Notes: generated by a model from the sequence alone, not told the origin. 64,000 bases of DNA from G965198795 sp965198795 (GCA_965198795.1 OZ240674.1:496001-560000); one strand, 5' to 3'. Positions 27,292 to 36,465 are shown, counted from the stretch's first letter. Program-made: numbers and translations.

Positions 27292-27672
27292 TTAAGGACC
27301 ATAGACGCCAAGACGTTTCAACGCCTTTTGCAAATCTTTGACCAATGACGTGAAGTTTCTGGCCGCCGTGCCGGCTCTTCCGATGACGACCAGATCGATC
27401 CCCGGCGTCATGGCGCCGGAGACGACTTCACCGACGGCCGCTTTTAAACGGCGGCGGACGCGGTTCCTGACAACGGCGCCGCCCACTTTCCTGGTAACCG
27501 TGAAACCGACTCGAAGTCCCGCCGCACCGGCGGCGCCGGGTCGATTCCAAGCCTGGACCACCATACCGGGGGTTGCGATTTTTTGGCCGAGACGCGCCAC
27601 ACGCAGGAAATCGGCGCGGCGTTTCAGCCGGGCGGGGATTTTCGGTTCTTGCTTTTTCCCGTGGCCGTTCAT
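27292..27672 (-). CDS. rnpA: Ribonuclease P protein component
   Basis: The 126-residue basic protein has the RNR motif RNRVRRRLKAAVGE, preceded by RVGFTVTRKVGGAVV and the N-terminal RADFLRVARLGQK. It binds the catalytic RNase P RNA for tRNA 5'-end maturation. It follows rpmH by 45 bp, the near-universal bacterial arrangement. Confidence 0.96.
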   Translation of the reverse strand: MNGHGKKQEPKIPARLKRRADFLRVARLGQKIATPGMVVQAWNRPGAAGAAGLRVGFTVTRKVGGAVVRNRVRRRLKAAVGEVVSGAMTPGIDLVVIGRAGTAARNFTSLVKDLQKALKRLGVYGP

Positions 27673-27717
27673 GGACGTGACGCCCCCGCCGGGGGCGAGC
27701 CCGGAAGGACCGGCGGT

Positions 27718-27852
27718 TTAAGCCGACAGGCGCTTGCGGCCCTTGGCGCGGCGAGCGGCCAGAACCCGCCGCCCGCCGACGGTGGCCATGCGCGCGCGGA
27801 AACCATGGCGGCGCTTGCGCACCAGCTTGCTGGGTTGAAAAGTCCGTTTCAC
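27718..27852 (-). CDS. rpmH: 50S ribosomal protein L34
   Basis: This frame of 44 residues begins with GTG and reads VKRTFQPSKLVRKRRHGFR, continuing to GRRVLAARRAKGRKRLSA. It is the complete L34 sequence, Arg/Lys-rich throughout. The expected dnaA is not on the upstream side within this window; instead a repeat-filled gap and a divergent TVP38 gene follow. Confidence 0.97.
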   Translation of the reverse strand: MKRTFQPSKLVRKRRHGFRARMATVGGRRVLAARRAKGRKRLSA

Positions 27853-27925
27853 GTGCCGTGCTCCGTAAAAATGGCGAGCGCGGGTTTTAAGCGGTTCGTC
27901 CCGTTAAGTCAACGTCCCCTCGGGC

Positions 27926-28024
27926 ATTTACAATGGTTCGGGCGGTTTGGAAACTCCCCCGCCCCGGACCGGTCATTCGGAATGCGGGCCATTGCGCTGG
28001 ATTTCCGCCTTCGCGGGAATGACA
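27926..28024 (-). repeat. ~100-bp dispersed repeat, copy 1 (inverted relative to 36466)
   Basis: Read on the minus strand this block runs from GTCATTCCCGCGAAGGCGG, through TGACCGGTCCGGGGCGGGGG and CAAACCGCC, to the end CATTGTAAATG. It matches 36466-36568 on the plus strand nearly base for base. It starts with the genome's common palindrome but is longer. It lies between rpmH and the TVP38 gene; the rest of 27853-28397 shows no gene. Confidence 0.8.
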
Positions 28025-28397
28025 CAGCAAGGACAGGGAATAACGAAACGGGGCCGCGCCCTCAATCGGGCAAAGCGTCTCACATGTTTCTGAACTTGCG
28101 CACATTCAGCCCGGCGCTCGCCAGAATGTGTATCGCTGGACGCAATAAATTCTTGTATTAGGCTTGCCGCATAAGCATACACGTATTGTTAGACAAGATG
28201 TGATTTGTTGACGGGGTGTGACGCTTGAACGCGCGCGGGTGAACGTATCAGCCGGTTGGCGTATGAGCGGGCGGGTCTTGCGCCGCGACAATGGGAGGCC
28301 GCGATGCCGGACGATTGCGTCGATTCAAGGATTGAGCGCGGCCATGAATGGAAACCGGACACTCTCGGCGCTGTCCGGCGGGGATAGGGAACCACGG

Positions 28398-29126
28398 ATG
28401 ACGGATGATCAGGGGCTCAAGAAAACCGGCTTATCCCTCGGCAAATTATTGCCTGTCGCGCTGCTCTGCGCCGGCGTCGGCGCGTTCTTTGTTTTAGGTC
28501 TTGATGAATACGTCACGCTGGAAACGCTGCGTGAAAACCGCGTCGCTCTTCTAGAGTGGACCAGCGCCAATCAGGCTTTGGCCGTCGGCGTCTATATGTT
28601 GGCTTACGTCATCGTGGTCGCCTTCTCGCTGCCTGGCGGCGCGGTGATGACGCTGACGGGCGGCTTTGTGTTCGGAACCGTGTTCGGCACGCTCTATACG
28701 GTTGTTGGGGCGACTATCGGCGCAATCGTGATCTTCCTGGCGGCGAGATACGCGTTCTATGATTTCTTCCACGCCAAGGCGGGTAATTTTCTTCATAAAA
28801 TGGAAGACGGCTTCCGCGAAAACGCGATGTCCTACATATTGGTCTTACGCCTGGTGCCGATTTTCCCGTTCTTCATCGTGAACCTGGTTCCGGCGTTCCT
28901 GGGCGTGCCGGTCCGCGTCTATTTCATCGGAACGCTGCTGGGCATCATTCCCGGAACGGCTGTCTTTTCAAGCGTCGGCAACGGCCTCGGCGCTGTTTTT
29001 GACGCAGGCCAAGACCCGGACCTCGGCATTATCTTCTCACCCGAGATCATTGGTCCGATCATTGGTTTGGCGGTCTTGTCCCTAATCCCCGCCGTCTACA
29101 AGAAAATCAACGCCAAGAAGGCTTGA
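28398..29126 (+). CDS. TVP38/TMEM64-family (VTT domain) membrane protein
   Basis: The 242-residue protein is assigned the start MTDDQGLKKTGLSLGK. The frame is open 60 codons upstream without family resemblance. It has about five hydrophobic segments with the VTT/SNARE-associated core: SLPGGAVMTLTGGFVFGTVFG, then the re-entrant LRLVPIFPFFIVNLVPAFLG and LGIIPGTAVFSSVGNG. The family is related to DedA proteins and lipid scramblases, and exact substrates in bacteria are unknown. It is followed 82 bp later by a pyridine-nucleotide-disulfide oxidoreductase, a pairing seen in many proteobacteria, and probably forms an operon with it. Confidence 0.9.
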   Translation: MTDDQGLKKTGLSLGKLLPVALLCAGVGAFFVLGLDEYVTLETLRENRVALLEWTSANQALAVGVYMLAYVIVVAFSLPGGAVMTLTGGFVFGTVFGTLYTVVGATIGAIVIFLAARYAFYDFFHAKAGNFLHKMEDGFRENAMSYILVLRLVPIFPFFIVNLVPAFLGVPVRVYFIGTLLGIIPGTAVFSSVGNGLGAVFDAGQDPDLGIIFSPEIIGPIIGLAVLSLIPAVYKKINAKKA

Positions 29127-29208
29127 TCGTTCCGCGGCCGGCGGGTTTCTAGAAGTTGGAGCGCGCTGGGAGCGTCCGCGCGCCGGCGCATGAAAAGGGG
29201 GTGTTAGG

Positions 29209-30630
29209 ATGGTCGAGCATATCGAAGCCGATATCTGTGTCATTGGCGGCGGATCCGGAGGATTAAGCGTCGCTGCGGGCGCGTCTCAAATGGGCGCGAA
29301 AACCGTTTTGTTTGAAAAGGGCAAGATGGGCGGCGATTGCTTGAACTACGGCTGTGTCCCCTCCAAAGCCTTGCTGGCGGCGGGGCACGCGGCGGATGCG
29401 ATCCGGCACGCGCCGGCCTTTGGCGTTTCAGGCGGCGAGCTCAAGATCGACGAAGCGGGCGTGTACGGCCATGTCCACGGCGTCATCAAGGCGATCGAGC
29501 CGCATGACTCCGTCGAGCGTTTTGAAAGCCTGGGCGTCACCGTTATCGAGGACGCCGCCCGCTTTACAGGTCCCCGCGAGGTTGCGGGCGGAGGCAAAGC
29601 CGTTCGGGCGAAGTATTTCGTCGTCGCGACGGGCTCAAGCGCGATGACGCCGCCCATTCCAGGTTTGGATATGATCGACTACCTGACCAACGAGACGATT
29701 TTTTATCGCGACAGCCTGCCCAAACGGCTGTTGATCGTCGGCGGCGGCGTTATCGGGGTCGAGATGGGCCAGGCGCATAACTCGCTGGGCTCCCGGGTCG
29801 CCATCATCGACCAGGCTCCGCTCATCGGCGCGGAAGACCCGGAATTGGTGGATGTGGTTCGTCAACGCCTAATTCGGGATGGCGTGACGCTGCGCGAAAA
29901 TGAAAAAGTCCTCCGCGTCGAAAAAACGGAAAAGGGCGCCGCGGTGATTACCGAGAAAGACGGCGCGGAACATCGGGTCGAGGGGACCGATGTCCTGGTC
30001 GCCGTCGGCCGCAAGCCTAACGTGGACGGTCTGGACCTTGAAAAAGCCGGCGTCGAGTATTCCAAAAAGGGCGTCGATGTGGACGCCCGGCTTCGGACGT
30101 CGAACAAGCGGGTGTTCGCGATCGGGGATGTGAACGGCGGCCCCCAGTTCACTCATGTGGCCGGGTACCAGGCGGGCGTTGTGATTAGGAACGCCTTGTT
30201 CAAAATTCCGGGCAAGGCCGATTATTCCGCGGTCCCCAGGGTCACGTACGTGAATCCGGAACTGGCGACCATTGGCCTCAGTGAAAAGCGCGCCAGGGAG
30301 GCCGGGCGGCGGATCAACGTGCTGCGCTGGTCCTATGGTGAAAACGACCGCGCCGTGGCGGAGGCCGTGAACGATGGTTTCATCAAGGTGATCGTCACGC
30401 CGAAAGGGGACATATTGGGCGCTGGCATCGTCGGCGCGCGCGCCGGGGATTTATTGCAGCCATGGATCCTCGCGATGACGAAAAAATTGAAGATCGGTGA
30501 TATGGCGCGATTCATCGCTCCATACCCAACCCTGGGCGAGGTGAGCAAACGGGCGGCCGGGAGCTTCTACACGCCGAAATTATTCAGTGAAAAGACCCAG
30601 AAACTCGTGCGATTCTTGTTGAAATTCTAA
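29209..30630 (+). CDS. FAD-dependent pyridine-nucleotide-disulfide oxidoreductase (MerA-like fold)
   Basis: The 473-residue flavoprotein has the FAD-binding GGGSGGLSVAAGASQMG, the redox-active disulfide motif GGDCLNYGCVPSKALL (CX4C), the NAD(P) motif GGGVIGVEMGQ, the second FAD segment VFAIGDVNGGPQFTHVA and a dimerisation domain at the C-terminus. It resembles mercuric reductase and dihydrolipoamide dehydrogenase. However, the C-terminus ends FLLKF without the vicinal Cys-Cys of true MerA, and there is no N-terminal heavy-metal domain, so mercury reduction is unlikely. The electron acceptor is unknown. GGGGGTGTTAGG precedes the ATG. It is linked to the TVP38 gene upstream and a histidine kinase downstream (40 bp). 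Confidence 0.88.
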   Translation: MVEHIEADICVIGGGSGGLSVAAGASQMGAKTVLFEKGKMGGDCLNYGCVPSKALLAAGHAADAIRHAPAFGVSGGELKIDEAGVYGHVHGVIKAIEPHDSVERFESLGVTVIEDAARFTGPREVAGGGKAVRAKYFVVATGSSAMTPPIPGLDMIDYLTNETIFYRDSLPKRLLIVGGGVIGVEMGQAHNSLGSRVAIIDQAPLIGAEDPELVDVVRQRLIRDGVTLRENEKVLRVEKTEKGAAVITEKDGAEHRVEGTDVLVAVGRKPNVDGLDLEKAGVEYSKKGVDVDARLRTSNKRVFAIGDVNGGPQFTHVAGYQAGVVIRNALFKIPGKADYSAVPRVTYVNPELATIGLSEKRAREAGRRINVLRWSYGENDRAVAEAVNDGFIKVIVTPKGDILGAGIVGARAGDLLQPWILAMTKKLKIGDMARFIAPYPTLGEVSKRAAGSFYTPKLFSEKTQKLVRFLLKF

Positions 30631-30669
30631 TCGCGAAATCAAAACCACAAGGCGCGGCATAACCGAAGG

Positions 30670-32130
30670 ATGACTCTTTTGGTCGAACATCGGCCTCAAC
30701 AACCGAACCCGATGACGGGGTTGTCGGCGCGGTTGCTGCTGTTGACGGTCGTTTTCGTGATGTTCGCCGAGATGTTTATCTGGGCGCCCTCCGTCGCGCG
30801 TTACCGGCAAAACTATCTGCAAGAGAAAATCGTCCAGGCTCATTTGGCGACCTTGGCCTATGACCTGGTGAAGGGCCGCAAGGCGATCAACAATCTTCGC
30901 GAGCAACTCTTGAGCGACACAGACACCTACGGCATAGCGTTTCGCCAAGGCGACAAGCGCCGGTTGATCCAGGCCATGGAAAGGGAGATGCCGTTGAGCG
31001 TGGATAAGACGTTTGATTTGCGTGACAGCACTTTTTTCGGTTTGATCGGCGACGCCTTTGATGTCCTGGCTCAGGCTGGCAACCGGGTGATTCGCGTCAT
31101 AGGCGTTCCTCCTCAGGCGCCGGACAATGAAATCGAGATCGTTATTGACGAGACTTCCATGCGCGACCGGATGGTCGAGTTTTCGGGCCGAATTCTGTCG
31201 CTTTCGCTGGGCATCTCGTTTTTTACCGCGGGCCTTCTGTATTTGAGCCTTCAGTGGCTGATGGTCGGACCAATGCGGCGGATGATTTCATCCATGGCCG
31301 GCTTTCGCGCCGCGCCGGAGGATGAAACGAGGGCGCTGGAACATAGCGCGCGATCCGACGAAATAGGCGTGGCGTTCCGCGAGTTGAACCACATGCAGAC
31401 CGAACTGAGAAACGCCCTGAGGCAAAAAAATCGGCTGGCCACGCTGGGCGCCGCCGTGGCCAAGGTAAACCACGATCTGCGTAACACGCTGGCGACCGCC
31501 GTGCTGGCGTCGGACAAACTGGCGGCCAGCGAGGATCCAGAGGTGCGGCGGGTCACGCCCCAGCTTTATCGGGCGATCGACCGCGCGGTGAACCTTTGCG
31601 GTCAGACCTTGAATTATGTATCGGACACTGCGCCCGCCCTCTCCCTAAGCGCGTTTCCCGTCGCGGATTTGTTGAACGACGTCGGCGACGCCGTCACCGC
31701 CATGGACGCGGCGCCGGAGGACTTTGGTTGGATCGTCGAGGAGGCGGGCGATCTGGAAATCCTTGCGGACCAGGAGCAGCTGTTTCGAGTGATCATGAAC
31801 CTGGGGATCAACTCCATACAGGCGGGGGCGACGCGGGTTACGGCGCGCGCGCGCGCCGGCGCGGATGAGACGTATCCCCGCTTCGTCATCGATATTTTGG
31901 ATAACGGCCCAGGTCTCCCCCAACGCACGAAAGACAAGTTGTTTCAACCGTTCGCCGGTTCGGCGCGTGAGGGGGGCACGGGGCTCGGCCTGGTCATCGC
32001 GCGTGATATCTTGAAGGCGCACGGCGGTGATTTACGGCTTCTAAAATCGGACGGGGAGGGAACGGCTTTTTGCTTAGAATTGCCAAACCGGGTAATCGGG
32101 GATGACAGCCGTCCGGCGTCCGCCGCGTGA
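30670..32130 (+). CDS. Membrane sensor histidine kinase
   Basis: The 486-residue kinase has two transmembrane helices, at about residues 18-40 and 178-200, bounding a periplasmic sensor domain. A HAMP-like linker after the second (GPMRRMISSMAGF) is followed by the phosphoacceptor helix AKVNHDLRNTLATAVLAS, with His in NHDLRN. The HATPase boxes follow: N (NLGINSIQAG), G1 (DILDNGPGLP) and G2 (GGTGLGLVIARD). No receiver domain or response-regulator gene is adjacent, so it is an orphan kinase. It lies in the string TVP38 - flavoprotein - kinase - methyltransferase, with gaps of 40 and 7 bp on either side. Confidence 0.9.
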   Translation: MTLLVEHRPQQPNPMTGLSARLLLLTVVFVMFAEMFIWAPSVARYRQNYLQEKIVQAHLATLAYDLVKGRKAINNLREQLLSDTDTYGIAFRQGDKRRLIQAMEREMPLSVDKTFDLRDSTFFGLIGDAFDVLAQAGNRVIRVIGVPPQAPDNEIEIVIDETSMRDRMVEFSGRILSLSLGISFFTAGLLYLSLQWLMVGPMRRMISSMAGFRAAPEDETRALEHSARSDEIGVAFRELNHMQTELRNALRQKNRLATLGAAVAKVNHDLRNTLATAVLASDKLAASEDPEVRRVTPQLYRAIDRAVNLCGQTLNYVSDTAPALSLSAFPVADLLNDVGDAVTAMDAAPEDFGWIVEEAGDLEILADQEQLFRVIMNLGINSIQAGATRVTARARAGADETYPRFVIDILDNGPGLPQRTKDKLFQPFAGSAREGGTGLGLVIARDILKAHGGDLRLLKSDGEGTAFCLELPNRVIGDDSRPASAA

Positions 32131-32137
32131 GGATCGA

Positions 32138-32935
32138 ATGACCGAGCGGCAAGACGCGAATTGGAACCCTGATCAATATCTGAAGTTCGCCGAGCCCCGG
32201 TTGCGGCCGGCGCTTGATCTCATGGCCCGGGTGCGTCACGACAACCCGCGGATGATCTATGACCTGGGTTGCGGCCCGGGTAACGTGACGGGGTTTTTGC
32301 TGGACCGTTGGCGGACGGCCCGGGTCACCGGCGTCGATAATTCCGTCTCCATGCTTGAGAAAGCCAGGGCGGGGCGCCCCGATATCGGCTGGGAGTATGC
32401 GGACCTTGGCGATTGGGCGCCGGATCGGCCTGCGGACATTCTCTATTCCAACGCGGCTCTTCATTGGTTGCTGCCGGACCATGCGGGTCTGTTCAAGCGG
32501 TTGTTGGAGGGTCTGGCCGCGGCGGGTGTTCTGGCTGTTCAAATGCCTCGCAATATCGAAGCGCCTTCGCATCAATTGATTTATGAGACGGCGAAAGCGC
32601 AGACCTGGCGTGTGAAGCTGGAGAAGCCAGTTTCCGAGGAACGCCGCGTTCCCCCGCCCGAATTCTATTATGATTTGTTGAGCCCCTTGGCCGAGAGCGT
32701 GGATGTTTGGCAGACTACCTATACTCAGGTGCTGGAAGGAGAAAACCCGGTCGCGGAGTACACGAAGGGGTCGGTCTTGAAACCGTTCCTGGACGCGCTC
32801 GACGACGATGCGGAGCGTGACGCCTTCTTCCGGGCTTATACAGAGAAAGTGAATGCGGTTTATCCGGCGCGGGCGGACGGTAAGACCTTGTTCCCGTTCA
32901 CGCGGATTTTCATGATTGTGGCCGCCAGAAGCTGA
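32138..32935 (+). CDS. tam: Trans-aconitate 2-methyltransferase
   Basis: The 265-residue SAM-dependent methyltransferase starts MTERQDANWNPDQYLKF, seven bases after the kinase stop. Motif I is MIYDLGCGPGNVTGFLL, and the Tam-specific features WNPxQYLKFxxxRxRPA, SNAALHWLPDH-type ILYSNAALHWLL and ALQMPRN-type AVQMPRNIEAPSHQL are visible. It methyl-esterifies trans-aconitate, a spontaneous TCA by-product that inhibits aconitase. Overall length and motif order match E. coli Tam. Confidence 0.92.
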   Translation: MTERQDANWNPDQYLKFAEPRLRPALDLMARVRHDNPRMIYDLGCGPGNVTGFLLDRWRTARVTGVDNSVSMLEKARAGRPDIGWEYADLGDWAPDRPADILYSNAALHWLLPDHAGLFKRLLEGLAAAGVLAVQMPRNIEAPSHQLIYETAKAQTWRVKLEKPVSEERRVPPPEFYYDLLSPLAESVDVWQTTYTQVLEGENPVAEYTKGSVLKPFLDALDDDAERDAFFRAYTEKVNAVYPARADGKTLFPFTRIFMIVAARS

Positions 32936-32996
32936 CGGCTCCTTCTAAGGCGTTATGCCATTATATGTATTCATATCCCGCGTTATTATTATTGGC

Positions 32997-33982
32997 TCAC
33001 GCCTAGCGGAGAGGGTGTTCCCGGAGCGGCCTAACTCCAAGGCGGCCTGGCAGGGCGCCGGCTTTACCGGAAGCGCGCCAGAAGCGCGCCAGAAGCGCAA
33101 TTGCCGTATCGCCGCCGGGTTTTCTTGAGGCGGGAGAAGCGGGGGCCGCCGCCGCCATGGCGCAAAGGCCGCCGGCCGTGCCGCCGCCCAGGTTCCTTGA
33201 GGCGGATGTGGAGGCGGGGGTGGAAAGCGTGTTTGGGCGTTCCCTTGACCTTGGCGGGCCTGGCCCCGGCGGGTCCCCGGAACCCCTTGGCGGTTTCCTG
33301 CAAATCCCCGGTCCCGTTGATGGGAACACGCCCTCTTGCGCGCCCGTCTTTTGAATGACCGGCTCTTTTGAATAATCAGCGCAGTAATGACCGTAACTGG
33401 GGACGGTCAATCCGTCCTGGCCGCGCCGTCCGCCAGAGGAGGCGACGGTCCCGGCGTCCGCCTCGCCCCCCCCGGTAACGCCCTGATAACGCGCCCTGTG
33501 ACGCGCGCTTTGAAAAATCCGGCGCGGTCTCGGTATGGACAGGCCCCGTGTGGAGATGTTCCGTGTGGACAGGGCCGCCGCGCTCGAAGGCGCGAGAGAC
33601 CCCGGAGATGGCCGTCTTTTCATAAGCGCCGCGCCCCCGTTTGCCTTTGACGCACCGGGCGCCGAGAGACTCTCGTCCACTTTCCACCACGCCGTACAAG
33701 GGCCGCGCCGCCTCGCGGGCCAGGAAAATCCGTTCCCGTGAACCACCATTAAACCACCATGGACGCGGTTTACGCCGCCGCGCGCGGCGGCGTAAACTCA
33801 GCCGTTCGCAGGGCCGTTCGTAAAGCCGCCGAACCGGCGGCGAAACAAAGCATAATTTCGCGGGTTTTCTTCCCGGAAACACGCGAGCGCTTTGTATATT
33901 TGGCGTATTTGTTTTCACTTCACGCCATCGCCGCATGACCAAATAACCGTATGACCAAAACCAGTCGATCAGCTGGGCGTGG
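32997..33982 (-). mobile_element. IS1595-derived dispersed repeat, copy A (degenerate)
   Basis: This ~985-bp gene-free, very GC-rich block starts with TCACGCCTAGCGGAGA and ends (other strand) with AGCTGGGCGT. It resembles 57070-58051 plus 61501-61583 over most of its length, and its right half resembles 49322-49852. On the minus strand, remnants of an ISXO2-like transposase can be read: ESLGARCVKGKRGRGAYEK corresponds to DESYFGG.RKGKRGRGAAGK, and RAFERGGPVHT to KRGGKVYT. It has no intact frame and no visible target duplication. It is an old, non-autonomous IS1595-type copy. Confidence 0.75.
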
Positions 33983-34024
33983 TCCATTTTTATAGACGAT
34001 AATCTCATAATCATATGTTTTGAT

Positions 34025-34042
34025 GTAGTAGGCAGGTACTAC
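34025..34042. promoter_or_regulatory. Operator-like dyad upstream of the GMC dehydrogenase genes
   Basis: GTAGTA-6 bp-TACTAC is a perfect 6+6 dyad about 110 bp before the start of the GMC oxidoreductase subunit gene, in an AT-richer promoter-sized stretch. It may be an operator, but no regulator gene is nearby. Confidence 0.3.
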
Positions 34043-34151
34043 CCGTATGGGGTTTGACCGCCTTATGGTTTGGTTGTGGACTTTGTGAGGCGAATCCAGT
34101 GATCCGCGCCATGGCCGCTGTCGATGGTTAACGTGTGAAGGAATGGGGGGC

Positions 34152-34676
34152 ATGAGCAAAAACAGTATTGATCGGGCGATCACACGCAGACAATTGTTGG
34201 CGAAAAGCGCGGCGTTTGGCGCGGCGTTCGCGGTCGGAGCCGGGTTTGTCGCCAATCAAACCGCGGCTTGGGCGATTGAAGTCCAGCATCTTAAACCGGA
34301 GACAATGGCGACTCTTATTCAGATGGCGCGCGACATATACCCGCATGACCACGTCGGAGACGAATTCTACGCGGCGGCCGTCAAGGGATATGACGCCGCC
34401 GAAAACAGAAACAAGGTGGAGGCCGGCGTCGCGGCCCTCAACGCCGCAGCCGTCGGGAAGGGACACCCAAGCTACGTGGAAACGGTTTGGGAGCGTGACC
34501 GCGCCGCCATACTGCGCGATATGGAGGAAAGTCCTTTTTTCCAAACCGTCCGCGGCGGCCTGGTGACCGGGCTCTACAATCAAAAAGCGGTTTGGCCCTT
34601 GTTTGGCTATGAGGGCGAGAGCTATTCCAAAGGCGGCTACATCAAACACGGATTCGACGACATAAACTGGCTTTAA
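34152..34676 (+). CDS. Gluconate 2-dehydrogenase subunit 3-family protein, Tat signal
   Basis: The 174-residue protein starts MSKNSIDRAITRRQLL; an in-frame ATG three codons earlier has no room for a ribosome site. The twin-arginine motif TRRQLLAKS is followed by a hydrophobic FGAAFAVGAGFVA, a Tat signal. The mature part, with TMATLIQMARDIYPHDHVGD and SPFFQTVRGGLVTGLYN, matches the small subunit of membrane-bound sugar/alcohol dehydrogenases. It probably carries the signal-less flavoprotein encoded 15 bp downstream across the membrane. No cytochrome c subunit gene is present beside the pair. Confidence 0.88.
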   Translation: MSKNSIDRAITRRQLLAKSAAFGAAFAVGAGFVANQTAAWAIEVQHLKPETMATLIQMARDIYPHDHVGDEFYAAAVKGYDAAENRNKVEAGVAALNAAAVGKGHPSYVETVWERDRAAILRDMEESPFFQTVRGGLVTGLYNQKAVWPLFGYEGESYSKGGYIKHGFDDINWL

Positions 34677-34691
34677 ACGAAGGACAACGAG

Positions 34692-36263
34692 ATGACTGCG
34701 CCATTTTCCAAAAATGATGACAGCGTTGTTATTGTAATCGGAACAGGCGCCGGGGGCGGTGTTCTCGCCAATGAACTCGCGCAAAAAGGGATTAGTGTCG
34801 TCGCGCTTGAAGCGGGTGGACGCTACTTGCCGGAAGACTATGTTAATGATGAGTGGGAAAGTTTTGGCCAGTTGGCGTGGGTTGATCCCCGGACAACATC
34901 GGGTGACTGGCGGGTCGCAAGGGATTTCTCTGGTCTCCCCGCCTGGATTGTGAAAGCGGTCGGCGGGGCCACAACCCATTGGGCGGGCGCTTCATTGCGC
35001 TTTCAGGAGCACGAATGGAAAGCGGCCACGACATACGGCGGCGTTCAGGGAGCAAACTTGCTGGACTGGCCGATTGACTCCGCTGAAATGGATCCCTGGT
35101 ACACCAAGGCTGAAAACAAGTTAGGAGTGACGCGCACGGGAGGAAGAGCCGGGCTGCCGGGATGCAACAATTACAAGGTTTTTGAAGCGGGCGCCAAGAA
35201 ACTCGGATACAAGCAGATTAACACTGGACGCATGGCGATCAACAGCGCGGAATACGATGGCCGTCTCGCCTGCCAACAAACCGGTTTTTGCTTTCAAGGC
35301 TGCAAATGGGGAGCGAAATGGTCGGCGGCCTACACCGACATACCCCGCGGCGAAGCCACAGGAAACCTTGAGGTGCGCGAGAAATCACATGCCGCTCGAA
35401 TAACGCACGACGCCGAAGGTAAAATAAATGGTGTCGAATATTTTGACGAGAACGGCGCCTTGCACATGCAAAAGGCGCGTGTGGTCTGCCTGGCCGGCAA
35501 TTCATTCGAAAGCCCCCGCATACTCTTGAACTCCGCTTCCAACATGTTCCCGGATGGATTGGCGAATTCGTCGGGCCAGGTTGGCCGAAATTACATGCGG
35601 CACATGACGGGTTCCGTCTATGCGGTGTTCGACAAACCCGTGAGGATGTGGCGCGGCACCACGATGGCCGGAATCATTACGGATGAGTCGCGCCATGATC
35701 CGAGCCGCGGTTTTGTTGGCGGGTATGAGATGGAAACCTTGGCTTTGGGGCTGCCCTTCATGGCGGCGTTCCTTGATCCGGGCGCCTGGGGACGGGAATT
35801 CACATCGGCGCTTGATTCCTATGAAAACATGGCGGGCATGTGGCTGGTCGGCGAAGATATGCCGCAAGAAACCAACCGGGTCACTCTCAATCATGATGTA
35901 AAGGATCAGTGGGGACTGCCGGTCGTGAATGTGCATTTCGACGATCATCCTAATGACGTCGCCATGCGCAATCATGCCTATAAACAAGGCGCCGCGCTCT
36001 ATGACGCCGTTGGCGCCACCCGCACGTTCCCGACGCCGCCGTACCCATCCACCCATAACCTCGGCACGAATCGGATGTCACAAAACCCGCGCGATGGCGT
36101 CGTGGACAAGTGGGGCAGAACCCACGACATCGGCAACCTGTATGTTTCAGATGGCAGCGTGTTTACGACCGGCGCGGCGGAAAATCCGACGCTTACCATC
36201 GTCGCGTTGGCCATTCGGCAGGCAGACCACCTTGCGTCCGAAATGGCGGCGGGGAATTTGTAG
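34692..36263 (+). CDS. GMC-family oxidoreductase (periplasmic dehydrogenase large subunit)
   Basis: The 523-residue flavoprotein has the FAD-binding VIVIGTGAGGGVLANELAQ at the N-terminus, GGATTHWAGASLRF, a Cys-containing CQQTGFCFQGCKWGA, and the C-terminal GMC_oxred_C signature STHNLGTNRMSQNPRDGVVD with NLYVSDGSVFTTGAAENPTL. It has no own signal peptide, consistent with hitch-hiking export with the Tat-bearing small subunit encoded upstream. It probably oxidises a sugar, sugar acid or alcohol in the periplasm and passes electrons to quinone or cytochrome. The substrate is unknown. Confidence 0.92.
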   Translation: MTAPFSKNDDSVVIVIGTGAGGGVLANELAQKGISVVALEAGGRYLPEDYVNDEWESFGQLAWVDPRTTSGDWRVARDFSGLPAWIVKAVGGATTHWAGASLRFQEHEWKAATTYGGVQGANLLDWPIDSAEMDPWYTKAENKLGVTRTGGRAGLPGCNNYKVFEAGAKKLGYKQINTGRMAINSAEYDGRLACQQTGFCFQGCKWGAKWSAAYTDIPRGEATGNLEVREKSHAARITHDAEGKINGVEYFDENGALHMQKARVVCLAGNSFESPRILLNSASNMFPDGLANSSGQVGRNYMRHMTGSVYAVFDKPVRMWRGTTMAGIITDESRHDPSRGFVGGYEMETLALGLPFMAAFLDPGAWGREFTSALDSYENMAGMWLVGEDMPQETNRVTLNHDVKDQWGLPVVNVHFDDHPNDVAMRNHAYKQGAALYDAVGATRTFPTPPYPSTHNLGTNRMSQNPRDGVVDKWGRTHDIGNLYVSDGSVFTTGAAENPTLTIVALAIRQADHLASEMAAGNL

Positions 36264-36465
36264 AAACAGCGGCCCGGGCCGTGGAGTGACAGACGTCATC
36301 TCCATGACTTCGGCGGCTTTTCGCCGGAAAACGCCGGATTACTCCCTCCTCGTCCATCCATTCTTCCCCCCTTCCAGGGGTGTCGCGTGAACGGCTTTGC
36401 CGGGTTGGAGCCGCGGCCCGTTTTGTCGTTCCCCCGGTCCTGTCGCGTCATTCCCGCAGCCCCGC

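Noticed and set aside
29209..30630. Mercuric reductase (merA)
   Set aside because: It has the redox CX4C but lacks the C-terminal vicinal cysteines and any mer neighbours, so only a general oxidoreductase call is made.
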